In this document: positions 26,599 to 35,347 of the stretch, piece after piece
Layout of the letters: every line of letters begins with the position of its first letter
How positions within the stretch are numbered: the stretch's first letter is position 1
Origin: Diaphorobacter sp. HDW4A
Lineage (GTDB): Bacteria; Pseudomonadota; Gammaproteobacteria; Burkholderiales; Burkholderiaceae_C
Assembly (NCBI RefSeq): GCF_011305995.1
Contig: NZ_CP049910.1
Coordinates: 372,001-436,000, forward strand
Length of the DNA: 64,000 bases
Direction of reading: 5' to 3'
Translations under genes and position numbers: made by a program
The notes under the pieces: model-generated
Told to the model about the DNA's origin: nothing
Database searches by the model: none
Seen by the model: the letters and a program-made list of their open reading frames with translations, nothing else

Positions 26599-29091
26599 AT
26601 GATTGAAGTATCGAAAAGAGCGAAAAGTACGACCCTGCGCGCAGCAACGCTCAGGGTCTGGATGGTATGCATCTGCATGTTGCTGGCGTGGATGTTGCCA
26701 CAACAGGCAGGCGCTGCTGCTTCCGTGCAATGGCAACTCGACAAGACCATCTACAAGCGCGATGAGGCCATCAAGGCGAGTTTCCAGAACATCGCGACGC
26801 CCGGCAAGACGCATTGGGTCGGCATCTGGTCCTATCCCGATTCAGGTACGCGCTATGGCGCATGGGACCGTGCATCGAATGGCGGGCAGGGCTCTCTCCA
26901 ATGGGCCTACCTCCCGCAGACGGCCTCGGGCGAGGTCAGCCTCAAGGGTGTCGCGCCGGGTCGCCATGTGGCGTTTCTGCTCGCCGACGACGGCTATGCG
27001 TGGCTGTCCACGCCCATCGTCTTCTGGGTGACGGAAGACGGCACAGCGCAGCGCGAGGCGGGCAGCCTGACAAGCAACCTGCGCAGCTACGACGTCGGCG
27101 CGAGCGTGTCGCTGCAATACGGCGGCATCGCTTCAGCGGCCAAGAACTGGATCGGCGTCTGGCGTTATGAAGACGGCCCCGGCGTCAAGAGTGACGGCCC
27201 TTGGAGCTTTGCACAATCCAATTCATCGTCCCAGTACAAATACGCGACCAGCGCGAGCGGGCAGTGGGATGTGACGGGTCTTGCGGAAGGCACCTACGCC
27301 GCCTTTCTGTTGGCCAACGATGGCTACCAATGGATGGCGCCGCCCGTGCTGTTCGAGGTGAAGACCAAGCCCATCGATCCTTCCACGCTCATCGGGCCAC
27401 CGGCCTTCGATGGCAAATCCACCGAGCTCAAAGTGCTGCAGTTCAACGTCTGGTTGCGTGGCACGGGCGTGGGCGCGGGTGGCCCCGACATGATCGCCGA
27501 CGTGATCCGCGACAGCGGTGCTGACGTGGTCACGCTCAGCGAAACCGGGCAGGCTTACGGCGCGCAACTTGCGAATGACCTTGCCAAGCGCGGCTATCTG
27601 TTCCACTCCTATGGGCCGGACAAGGACGTGGGCGTGGTCTCGCGCTATCCGATCATCGAGACCTCGGAGTTCAACCGTTTCTCCAAAGCGGTAATCAATG
27701 TGAACGGCACGCCGGTCGCAGTCTATTCGGGACACTTGGCCTATCAGTGGTACGTCTGCTATCTGCCGCGCGGCTATGGCGGCGGCACACCGTCGGGCAA
27801 TCCGACCAGCGAATACGGTTGGAACAAGATCCCGAGTGGGCCGATCACCGATGTGCCGCTGATTCTGGATCTCAACGAAAAATCGGGTCGCCCCGAATCG
27901 ATCCGCCAGTTCGTTGCCGACGCCAAACTCGAGCGCGACAAGGGTCGCCTCGTCGTGATGGCGGGAGACTTCAACGAGCCCTCGCACCTCGACTGGAACG
28001 AGGCCACCAAGGCGCTCTATGACCACAACGGAACGGTCGTTCCGTGGCAGAGCACGACGCTCTTGGAGCAGGCGGGCTATCTGGATGCTTACCGCGTGAA
28101 GTTCCCGAATCCGGTCACCCATCCCGGTTTCACCTGGCCGTCGGACAATCCGCTCAAACCCACGTCCAGCCTCACCTGGGCGCCGGACGCCGACGAGCGC
28201 GACCGCATCGACTATGTGTTCTATCAGCCCGACGCGCGTCTGAGCCTTCAGGGCGCGACCGTGGTCGGTCCGCGCAAGTCCATCCTGCGCAACCAGCGCG
28301 TTGCCGAGACCAGTGAAGACCCGATCCTCGAGCCGCTTTCGGGCTGGCCCACGGACCACAAATCGGTGATGGCGACCTTTGTGATCAAGCCGCTCGCGCT
28401 CACGCTGCCGCAGCTCGCAGGCGGCACGCAGAACCAGGCCTATACAGGCAGCCTGCCGGTGCTTGGTGGCACCGCGCCATACACCTACAGCATCGTCGCC
28501 GGAAGCCTGCCGCCCGGCATGCAACTGGGCAGTGACGGCGCGTTGAGCGGTTCGCCCACGGCCAGCGGATTCTTCGCGTTCACCGTGCAGGTGAAGGACG
28601 CTAAGGGCAGCGTGGCCGAACGTGCCTACACCCTCGACGTGGCCGCCGCACCCGAGCCCGAAAAGCTCCGCAGCACGGTGACACTCACCTCCACGCCCAA
28701 CCCCTCGCGGCCCGGCGATGCAGTGGCCTTCAACGTGGTGGTGAGCACGGAATTGGTCGCGGCGCAGAGCCTGAGCAAGCGCGCCAAGGCCGCCCCCGCC
28801 GTGCCCACCGGCACCATCGCCTTTACCGACAACGGTGCGCCCATCGGCTCGGTGCCGCTCGTCGGCGGCAGCGCGAGCTGGAGTGCGCCCGCGTTCGCTG
28901 CTGGCACACACACCATCGTCGCGAGCTACTCGGGCGACGCGCAGGTCGCAGCTACCAGCATGACGATGACGCAGATCGTCACCTCGGCCATCGAGGGGAC
29001 GGCCCAACCGGTGCCGTCGCTCAGTGAGGCGGCGTTGTGGCTGATGAGCTTGGTGCTGCTGGTATTCGGCTTGCGACGCTTGAAACGCTGA
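26599..29091 (+). CDS. Secreted multidomain endonuclease/exonuclease/phosphatase-family protein with C-terminal anchor
   Basis: The protein has 830 residues. The signal peptide ends near QQAGAAA (about 40). Two related beta domains follow, about 42-145 and 155-260, each with a WVGIW/WIGVWRYED word and an AFLLA(N/D)DGY(A/Q)W word. The EEP catalytic domain spans about 275-590: QFNVWLRG, SETGQAYG, YSGHLAYQ, GDFNEPSHLDW, DERDRIDYVFYQ and PTDHKSVMATF carry the expected Asn, Glu, His, Asp and final His. A putative Ig (He_PIG) domain and a Big_3-like domain follow. The C-terminus VPSLSEAALWLMSLVLLVFG plus LRRLKR is an IPTL-CTERM-type signal. The substrate (DNA, phospholipid or inositol phosphate) cannot be told. 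Confidence 0.82.
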   Translation: MIEVSKRAKSTTLRAATLRVWMVCICMLLAWMLPQQAGAAASVQWQLDKTIYKRDEAIKASFQNIATPGKTHWVGIWSYPDSGTRYGAWDRASNGGQGSLQWAYLPQTASGEVSLKGVAPGRHVAFLLADDGYAWLSTPIVFWVTEDGTAQREAGSLTSNLRSYDVGASVSLQYGGIASAAKNWIGVWRYEDGPGVKSDGPWSFAQSNSSSQYKYATSASGQWDVTGLAEGTYAAFLLANDGYQWMAPPVLFEVKTKPIDPSTLIGPPAFDGKSTELKVLQFNVWLRGTGVGAGGPDMIADVIRDSGADVVTLSETGQAYGAQLANDLAKRGYLFHSYGPDKDVGVVSRYPIIETSEFNRFSKAVINVNGTPVAVYSGHLAYQWYVCYLPRGYGGGTPSGNPTSEYGWNKIPSGPITDVPLILDLNEKSGRPESIRQFVADAKLERDKGRLVVMAGDFNEPSHLDWNEATKALYDHNGTVVPWQSTTLLEQAGYLDAYRVKFPNPVTHPGFTWPSDNPLKPTSSLTWAPDADERDRIDYVFYQPDARLSLQGATVVGPRKSILRNQRVAETSEDPILEPLSGWPTDHKSVMATFVIKPLALTLPQLAGGTQNQAYTGSLPVLGGTAPYTYSIVAGSLPPGMQLGSDGALSGSPTASGFFAFTVQVKDAKGSVAERAYTLDVAAAPEPEKLRSTVTLTSTPNPSRPGDAVAFNVVVSTELVAAQSLSKRAKAAPAVPTGTIAFTDNGAPIGSVPLVGGSASWSAPAFAAGTHTIVASYSGDAQVAATSMTMTQIVTSAIEGTAQPVPSLSEAALWLMSLVLLVFGLRRLKR

Positions 29092-29115
29092 CCTGATCAA
29101 GGCGACCGCTGAACA

Positions 29116-29157
29116 CAGCCTCGTCGGATTCGCATCCGGCGGGGCTGTCGAGTTTTT
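29116..29157 (+). terminator. Terminator after the secreted EEP protein gene
   Basis: Stem CAGCCTCGTCGGAT / ATCCGGCGGGGCTG has a short TCGC loop and two G-T type mismatches, and is followed by a T5 run. It starts 25 nt after the stop. Confidence 0.7.
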
Positions 29158-29250
29158 GAAGTCGCCGTTTCACTGTGTGGAATGATCTTGGCGGGCGAAA
29201 TTTCTGTGTCTACTCTGCGGTCCTTAGAAAAGTCCATTCAGGAGATAGAC

Positions 29251-30249
29251 ATGAAGACCCTGGTCACCCAACAACTTACCCGACAACTGCGCCGCCGTGG
29301 CGCGATGGCCCTGGTGCTGCTGTGCGCGAGCGCGGCGTCCTGGTCGCAAGCACCGTATCCCAACAAGCCTGTGCGCGTGGTCGTGCCTTTCGCCGCAGGC
29401 GGCGCGGTGGACACCGTGGGCCGCAGCGTGGCCGAGCGACTGGCGGTGCAGATGGGCCAGCCCGTCATCGTCGACAACAAGCCCGGCGCAAACGCCAACA
29501 TCGGCACCGAGAACGTCGCCAAGTCGCCAGCGGATGGATATTCGCTGCTGGTTGGCGCCAACGGCGTGGTCACCAACAACACGCTGTACCCGAACCTGTC
29601 GTTCAACGGCCTGCGCGACTTCACGCCGATCGCACGCATCGGCTACGCGCCGCTGGTTCTCGTGACGCCTGCCGACGCCCAGTACAAGAACGTGCAGGAA
29701 CTCGTCGCCGCCGCGCGCGCCAAGCCCGGCGCGATGAACTACGGCTCGGCAGGCAATGGCAGCTCGGGTCATCTGGCCGGTGCGCTGTTTGAATCGGTCG
29801 GCAAGTTTGACGCGCTGCATGTTGCCTACAAGGGCGGCTCGCCTGCGCTGATCGATCTGATTTCCGGTCGCCTCAACTTCATGCTGCTCAATCCTCTTGA
29901 AGTGCTGCCGCATGTGCAGTCCGGCAAGCTCAAGGCGCTGGCCGTGACTGGCGAGAAGCGCGCGCCCATGCTGCCCAACGTGCCGACCATGGCGGAGGCG
30001 GGTGTCACTGGGTTTGACGCGAGCGTCTGGTGGGTGCTGATGGCCCCGGCCAAGACACCGGCTGACATCGTCAACAAGCTCAACGCCGAAACCCTCAAGG
30101 CACTGGCCGATGCAGGCACGCGCGAGCGGCTCAATGCCCTCGGCGCGGTGATCACGCCGTCGTCCTCGGCCGATGCGGCAGCCTTCCTCAAGAGCGAATC
30201 CGCCAAGTGGGAAAAGGTCATCCGCGACGCGAACATCAAGGCGGATTGA
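29251..30249 (+). CDS. Bug-family periplasmic solute-binding protein (tripartite tricarboxylate transporter type)
   Basis: The protein has 332 residues. The signal peptide ends around ASAASWSQA. The family start YPNKPVRVVVPFAAGGAVD is present, followed by DNKPGANANIGTENVAKSPADGY, which forms the ligand loop. ATG 29251 has CAGGAGA upstream. It is the first gene of a unit with the hydratase and aldolase genes (50 nt to the next start). It probably captures a carboxylated pathway compound for a membrane TctAB not found here. Bug genes are greatly expanded in Comamonadaceae. Confidence 0.88.
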   Translation: MKTLVTQQLTRQLRRRGAMALVLLCASAASWSQAPYPNKPVRVVVPFAAGGAVDTVGRSVAERLAVQMGQPVIVDNKPGANANIGTENVAKSPADGYSLLVGANGVVTNNTLYPNLSFNGLRDFTPIARIGYAPLVLVTPADAQYKNVQELVAAARAKPGAMNYGSAGNGSSGHLAGALFESVGKFDALHVAYKGGSPALIDLISGRLNFMLLNPLEVLPHVQSGKLKALAVTGEKRAPMLPNVPTMAEAGVTGFDASVWWVLMAPAKTPADIVNKLNAETLKALADAGTRERLNALGAVITPSSSADAAAFLKSESAKWEKVIRDANIKAD

Positions 30250-30299
30250 GGCGCTTCGTTCGAACGTTTTTTTCAACGACAAAGAAGGGGAGAGTTCAC

Positions 30300-31328
30300 A
30301 TGATCATCGATTGCCACGGCCACTACACCACGGCCCCCAAGGCGCTTGAGAACTGGCGCAACGCGCAAATAGCGGGCATCAACGACCCGTCGCAGAAGCC
30401 TCGCGTGAGCGACTTGAAGATCAGCGACGACGAGCTGCGCGAATCCATCGAGACCAACCAGTTGCGTCTGATGAAGGAACGCGGCGCGGACCTGACCATC
30501 TTCAGTCCGCGCGCCAGCTTCATGGCCCACCACATCGGCGACTTCGAGGTATCGAGCACCTGGGCGGCGATCTGCAACGAGCTCTGCCATCGTGTGTCGC
30601 AACTCTTCCCCGAGCATTTTGTTGGCGCGGCCATGCTGCCGCAGTCGCCCGGTGTCGATCCCAAGACCTGTATCCCCGAGCTCGAAAAATGCGTGAAGGA
30701 ATACGGCAACGTCGGCATCAACCTGAACCCTGACCCGAGCGGCGGCCACTGGACCAGCCCACCGCTCGCCGACCGTCACTGGTACCCCATCTACGAAAAG
30801 ATGGTCGAGTACGACATCCCCGCGATGATCCACGTGAGCACCAGCTGCAACGCCTGCTTTCACACCACCGGCGCGCACTATCTGAACGCGGACACCACGG
30901 CGGTGATGCAGCTCATCCAGGGCGATCTGTTCAAGGATTTCCCGACCCTCAAATTCGTCGTGCCACACGGCGGGGGCGCGGCGCCATATCACTGGGGCCG
31001 TTTCCGTGGCCTCGCGCAGGAAATGAAGAAGCCCTTGCTGGAAGAGCATCTGCTCAACAACATCTACTTCGACACCTGCGTCTACCACCAGCCCGGCATC
31101 GATCTGCTCACCAAGGTGATCCCGGTGAAGAACATCTTGTTCGCCAGCGAAATGATCGGCGCCGTGCGCGGCATTGATCCGCAGACCGGCCACTACTACG
31201 ACGACACCAAACGCTATGTGAACGCGACCGCCAACCTGAGCGACGCTGAACGCCACATGGTTTTTGAAGGCAACGCCCGCCGCGTGTTCACACGACTCGA
31301 CGCACAACTCAAGGCCAAGGGCCTGTAA
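30300..31328 (+). CDS. ligJ: 4-oxalomesaconate hydratase, amidohydrolase-2 family (LigJ/PmdE type)
   Basis: This enzyme adds water to 4-oxalomesaconate to give 4-carboxy-4-hydroxy-2-oxoadipate in the protocatechuate 4,5-cleavage and gallate pathways. It has 342 residues, matching LigJ (about 341). The metal-binding start MIIDCHGHYTTAPKALENWR and the stretch SPRASFMAHHIGDF are LigJ hallmarks, as are MLPQSPGVDPKTCIPELEKC and PHGGGAAPYHWGRF. The next gene, 12 nt on, is the aldolase for the following step. The ring-cleavage dioxygenase and the other upstream pathway genes are not in this window. Confidence 0.9.
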   Translation: MIIDCHGHYTTAPKALENWRNAQIAGINDPSQKPRVSDLKISDDELRESIETNQLRLMKERGADLTIFSPRASFMAHHIGDFEVSSTWAAICNELCHRVSQLFPEHFVGAAMLPQSPGVDPKTCIPELEKCVKEYGNVGINLNPDPSGGHWTSPPLADRHWYPIYEKMVEYDIPAMIHVSTSCNACFHTTGAHYLNADTTAVMQLIQGDLFKDFPTLKFVVPHGGGAAPYHWGRFRGLAQEMKKPLLEEHLLNNIYFDTCVYHQPGIDLLTKVIPVKNILFASEMIGAVRGIDPQTGHYYDDTKRYVNATANLSDAERHMVFEGNARRVFTRLDAQLKAKGL

Positions 31329-31340
31329 GGAGAACTCACC

Positions 31341-32024
31341 ATGTACGAACTTGGAGTCGTCTACCGCAACATCGCGCGCACCGACTGCGCCACCACCGAC
31401 GCCCTTGCCTCACTGGGCTCCGCCACAGTCCACGAAGCCATGGGACGCGTCGGCCTGCTCAAACCCTATATGCGCCCGATCTACGCGGGCGCGCAGGTCT
31501 CTGGCACGGCGGTCACCGTGCTGCTGCACCCCGGCGACAACTGGATGATGCACGTCGCCGCCGAACAGATCCAGCCCGGCGACATCGTGGTCGCGGCCAT
31601 CACCGCGGAATGCACCGACGGCTATTTCGGCGACCTGCTCGCGACCAGCTTCAAGGCACGCGGAGCGCGCGCGCTGATCATCGACGCGGGCGTGCGGGAT
31701 GTGAAGACGCTGACGGAAATGCAGTTTCCGGTGTGGAGCAAGGCGATCAGCAGCAAGGGGACGATCAAGGCTACTTTGGGTTCTGTGAACGTGCCTGTGG
31801 TGTGCGCAGGGGCGTTTGTCACGCCGGGCGATGTGATCGTTGCTGATGATGATGGGGTGGTGTGTGTGCCGCGTTCTGTTGCCGCTTCCACGCTGGTTGC
31901 GGCGCAGGCTCGGGAGGCTAATGAAGCTGCCAAGCGGGATAAGCTTGCTTCCGGTGTTTTGGGGCTGGATATGTACTCGATGCGGGAGCCGTTGGCTGCG
32001 GCTGGGCTTCGGTACATTGATTGA
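31341..32024 (+). CDS. ligK: 4-carboxy-4-hydroxy-2-oxoadipate aldolase, RraA-like fold (LigK/PmdF type)
   Basis: This enzyme cleaves 4-carboxy-4-hydroxy-2-oxoadipate to pyruvate and oxaloacetate. It has 227 residues, the usual size. Family features are [16 protein letters not shown], the [20 protein letters not shown] region and [20 protein letters not shown] with the catalytic Arg-Asp zone (DAGVRDV). It ends in [17 protein letters not shown]. It directly follows the hydratase gene with an AAGGAG site. The products enter the TCA cycle, linking to malic enzyme and aconitase elsewhere in the window. Confidence 0.9.
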   Translation: MYELGVVYRNIARTDCATTDALASLGSATVHEAMGRVGLLKPYMRPIYAGAQVSGTAVTVLLHPGDNWMMHVAAEQIQPGDIVVAAITAECTDGYFGDLLATSFKARGARALIIDAGVRDVKTLTEMQFPVWSKAISSKGTIKATLGSVNVPVVCAGAFVTPGDVIVADDDGVVCVPRSVAASTLVAAQAREANEAAKRDKLASGVLGLDMYSMREPLAAAGLRYID

Positions 32025-32071
32025 GTTTTGGCGCACTCAAACTGCGCTTGTTCTTTTTGTTTTTTGTGCTG

Positions 32072-32196
32072 CTGCTGGGTGGTTGCTTACGGAGGCCGGG
32101 AGTTCCGCCCCGCGGCGGAGTGACTTTTTGCGCGCAAGCAAAAAGTTACTCGCCAGCCGGGGCGAGACCCGGCCTCTGCCCTTAACCCCGCAGCAG
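32072..32196. repeat. Short inverted-repeat element, arms only (copy 3)
   Basis: This 125-bp copy holds just the outer arms of the larger family: CTGCTGGGTGGTTGCTTACG at the left and its approximate complement at the right, ending in CAGCAG. The middle is reduced to GTGACTTTTTG-CGCGCAAG-CAAAAAGTTAC. It sits between two convergent genes (ligK-like and the M20 hydrolase) and can fold as one hairpin, so it may also act as a terminator. Confidence 0.7.
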
Positions 32197-32207
32197 AAGC
32201 CAAAGAA

Positions 32208-33476
32208 TCACCCCAACAAATCCACAAGAGACCGAGCAATGACCTTGGTAGCCCGACGCAAGTCGTCCAACTCCACCCGTTCATCAGACCGCTTGGCATG
32301 CGACTCCAACACAGTCCGAGGCCCGGCCCCATAAATCACACCGGGAATCCCACGCTCCACATACAAGCGCACATCGGTATAAAGAGGCGTTCCGACAGCC
32401 GGAGGACGCGCACCAAACACCACCTCGCCATGCGTTTGAATGGCATCCACAAGCGGCTTGTTTCCGGCGAGCGGCGTCATTGCATTGGCCAGCACCAACT
32501 GCTTGATGTCGATGCTCACCGCCTTTTCGCCGGTGAAGCCGTGCAGCGCGTTGAACTCCACAATCGCGTTGCGCATCACCGCGTGGATGGTCGCTTCGAC
32601 TTCCTGCGGGTTCTCTTCGGGGATCATGCGGCGGTCGACCTTGAGCACGACTTTGCCGGGCACCACATTGGTGTTGGTGCCGCCTTCAATGCGGCCCACG
32701 TTCACATACGGATGCTTGATGCCGGTGACCTTGGAGAGCACCTGCTTGTACTTGACGTTCTCGCCGTACAGCGCGCTGAGTACAGCGGTGGCGGCTTGCA
32801 GAGCGTCGACGCCGGTGTCCGGCACGGCCGCGTGGGCCATCTTGCCGTGGATCGTCACTTCCATCTGCAGGCAGCCGTTGTGCGCGGTGACGACTTCGTA
32901 GCTGAAGCCTGCGGCGATCATCAGGTCGGGCTTGGTCAGCCCCTTTTCGAGCAACCAGCCGGGGCCGAGCAGGCCGCCGAATTCTTCGTCGTAGGTGAAG
33001 TGCAACTCGACATTGCCCTTGGCTGGCTTGGCCACCGCTTCGAGTGCGCGCACCGCAAAGGTGAAGGTCGAGAAATCGCTCTTGCTCACCGCCGTCGCGC
33101 GGCCGTACATCTTGCCGTCGACGATTTCGGCGCCGTAGGGGTCATGCGTCCAGCCTTCACCGGGCGGCACCACGTCGCCGTGGGCGTTCAGCGCGATGGT
33201 CTTGCCGCCGTCGCCATAGGGGCGGCGCACGATCAGGTTGGTGATGGACTGCATGCCGTAGTCCTTCACGTCCTGCTCGGGTACGGCGTGTTTTTCCGCT
33301 TCGAAACCGAAGGACTTGATCAGCTCGGCCGTGCGCTCGGCGTGGGGAGCGTTGTTGCCGGGAGGCGTGTCGGTGGGGACCTGGACGAGTGCCTGAAGAA
33401 AGCGCACTTGTTCATCGAAATGCTGGTCGATCCAGGCGTCGAGTGCGGCGTAGGTGGCTTGGCGGTTTTGGGTCAT
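32208..33476 (-). CDS. M20-family metallohydrolase (ArgE/DapE type)
   Basis: The protein has 422 residues. The zinc ligands sit in LNAHGDVVPPGEGWTHDPYG and HFTYDEEFGG (Asp/Glu-Glu motif), followed by the lid-dimerisation domain (MEVTIHGKMAHAAVPDTGVD). It ends the run gntR-puuE-uraD/allC-M20 on the minus strand, 41 nt after the fusion gene. From context it may act on a ureido or carbamoyl intermediate of purine breakdown, or on a peptide. True acetylornithine deacetylase or DapE activity is not shown. Confidence 0.82.
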   Translation of the reverse strand: MTQNRQATYAALDAWIDQHFDEQVRFLQALVQVPTDTPPGNNAPHAERTAELIKSFGFEAEKHAVPEQDVKDYGMQSITNLIVRRPYGDGGKTIALNAHGDVVPPGEGWTHDPYGAEIVDGKMYGRATAVSKSDFSTFTFAVRALEAVAKPAKGNVELHFTYDEEFGGLLGPGWLLEKGLTKPDLMIAAGFSYEVVTAHNGCLQMEVTIHGKMAHAAVPDTGVDALQAATAVLSALYGENVKYKQVLSKVTGIKHPYVNVGRIEGGTNTNVVPGKVVLKVDRRMIPEENPQEVEATIHAVMRNAIVEFNALHGFTGEKAVSIDIKQLVLANAMTPLAGNKPLVDAIQTHGEVVFGARPPAVGTPLYTDVRLYVERGIPGVIYGAGPRTVLESHAKRSDERVELDDLRRATKVIARSLVDLLG

Positions 33477-33517
33477 GGCTTTCCTTTTTTCTCAGTGTCG
33501 TGATGGAGGAAGGGCAC

Positions 33518-35299
33518 TCAAGCCTTCACGCCTTCGGATGCAAGTTGTTCAAGCACATGGGTGAACGCGTCCACCGCCAGTTGCATGTCGTCTGATGTGG
33601 TGGATTCCAACGGGTTGTGGCTGATGCCCGAGTTCAGTCCACGCGTGAACAGCATGGCCTGGGGCATGATTTCGTGGATCTTCATCGCGTCGTGGCCCGC
33701 GCCGCTGGGCATGCGAAACAGCGGCACGCCGAGCGCGTCGACCGCGTTCTCCCAGCGCTTTTGCCATTCGGGCGCGCTGGGGGCGGCGTCGGCGCTCATA
33801 GACATTTCGGCCTTGTAGTGCAGGCCTCGGCGCTTGGCGATTTCGTCGAGCTTGGCGAGGGTATCCTTGACCATCGCGTCGCGCTGGGCATTGGTCGGCG
33901 CGCGCATGTCGAGGCTGAACAGGCAGCGGCCCGGCACGACGTTGATCGAGCCGTTGGGCACGTTGAGCTGGCCGATAGTGGCTACGCTGTCACCGTCCTG
34001 CGCGGCGCGTTGCTCCACATACAGCGCGAGTTCGGCCACGCCGACGGCGGCGTCGCGGCGGCGGTCCATGGGCGTGGTGCCTGCGTGGCTGGCCATGCCG
34101 ATCATCTCGCAGACATAGCGCTCGCTGCCGTTGATCGAGGTGACGATGCCGAGCGGAATGTCGAGCTCGTTGAGCACCGGGCCCTGCTCGATGTGTACCT
34201 CGATGAAGCCGAGGTAATCGGCTGCATTGCGCTTGAGCTTGGGGATGTCGTCGATGCACAAACCTGCGTGCTGCATGGCCTCGCGCATCGTGATGCCATC
34301 CGCGTCCTTCTGGTCGAGCCAGACTTGCTTGAAGTCGCCAATCAGCGCGCCCGAGCCGAGGAAGGTGGCCTTGTAGCGCTGGCCTTCCTCTTCCGCGAAC
34401 GCCACCACTTCGATGCCGAAGGGCAGGCGCTTGTGTTGGTGCTGCAACTCGCGCACGCAGGCCATGGGCACGAAGATGCCGAGGCGACCGTCGTACTTGC
34501 CGCCGTTGCGCACGGTGTCGTAGTGGCTGCCGGTGAGCAGGTATTTTCCGCCTTCGTTGGCGGGTTTGTAGCGGCCCACGACGTTGCCGACCGCGTCGAT
34601 CTCGACCTCGTCAAAACCACTGTCGCGCATCCAGTGGCTGATGCGCTGGGCGCATGCGCGGTGAGCGTCGGTGAGGTAGGTGACGGTGAGCTGGCCGAGC
34701 TCGTCATAGCCCTTGTCGGTGTGCTGCGACAGGCGCTCTTGCCAGTCCCACACGTCGTTGCCGAGAATGGGCTCGAACGCGAACTTGTCGTTCAGTCGGA
34801 TCTCGGCGATGCGGTGGATGTTGCGCAGCGCCTCGGCGCGTTCGAAGTCCGGATGGTTGTCCAGGCGTCGCGCGAAGGTGTCGATGATTTCCTGCTTCTG
34901 CAGCCCGGTTCCGCGCGGGCCGCGCACGGCGAGGATGAACGGAAAGCCGAAGCGCGCGTTGTAGTCGGCGTTGAGTTGCTGGATGCGCGCGAACTCTTCG
35001 GGCGTGCAGTGGGTGAGGCCGGCCTTGCTCTGCTCGTTGGTCGATTCGGCCGTGAGCGTCTTGGACACCATGGCCTTGCCCGCGAGTTCCGGGTGGGCGC
35101 GGATCAGATCAAGCTGTGGCTGCTCGCCAGCGGTGTTCACCACCTTGGCCATAGCGTACTTGAGATGCGCGAGCGATTTGAACGGACGCTCTGCCATCGC
35201 CGCCGTGGCAATCCATGGCGAGTGTTCGTAGATGCCATCCAGCAGCTGCGTGCCCGCTGCAGGATCGGCGGCGTTGAGTTGTTCTATGGTGAGTGGCAT
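33518..35299 (-). CDS. Fusion: OHCU decarboxylase (UraD) plus allantoate amidohydrolase (AllC)
   Basis: The protein has 593 residues and two enzymes in one chain. Residues about 1-165 are UraD: YEHSPWIA, LIRAHPELAGKA with the catalytic His-Pro-Glu, and FGFPFILAVRG. They convert OHCU to S-allantoin. Residues about 175-590 are an M20 amidohydrolase of the allantoate/ureido family: TGSHYDTVRNGGKYDGRLG, EEEGQRY, the HIEQGPVL motif and SGAGHDAMKI. It opens allantoate, the product of the next upstream gene (PuuE). ATG 35299 has GGAGA upstream; an earlier in-frame ATG (35326) is less likely. The fusion links two non-consecutive steps of one pathway. Confidence 0.9.
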   Translation of the reverse strand: MPLTIEQLNAADPAAGTQLLDGIYEHSPWIATAAMAERPFKSLAHLKYAMAKVVNTAGEQPQLDLIRAHPELAGKAMVSKTLTAESTNEQSKAGLTHCTPEEFARIQQLNADYNARFGFPFILAVRGPRGTGLQKQEIIDTFARRLDNHPDFERAEALRNIHRIAEIRLNDKFAFEPILGNDVWDWQERLSQHTDKGYDELGQLTVTYLTDAHRACAQRISHWMRDSGFDEVEIDAVGNVVGRYKPANEGGKYLLTGSHYDTVRNGGKYDGRLGIFVPMACVRELQHQHKRLPFGIEVVAFAEEEGQRYKATFLGSGALIGDFKQVWLDQKDADGITMREAMQHAGLCIDDIPKLKRNAADYLGFIEVHIEQGPVLNELDIPLGIVTSINGSERYVCEMIGMASHAGTTPMDRRRDAAVGVAELALYVEQRAAQDGDSVATIGQLNVPNGSINVVPGRCLFSLDMRAPTNAQRDAMVKDTLAKLDEIAKRRGLHYKAEMSMSADAAPSAPEWQKRWENAVDALGVPLFRMPSGAGHDAMKIHEIMPQAMLFTRGLNSGISHNPLESTTSDDMQLAVDAFTHVLEQLASEGVKA

Positions 35300-35347
35300 G
35301 GCGTCGTCTCCGTTCATCTTCATCAATAGGTGCGTGCGTGGCGGCGG

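Noticed and set aside
27223..29100. Long open frame (about 625 codons) antisense to the secreted EEP protein
   Set aside because: It is Arg/His/Gly-rich with no domains, typical of an antisense shadow in GC-rich DNA.
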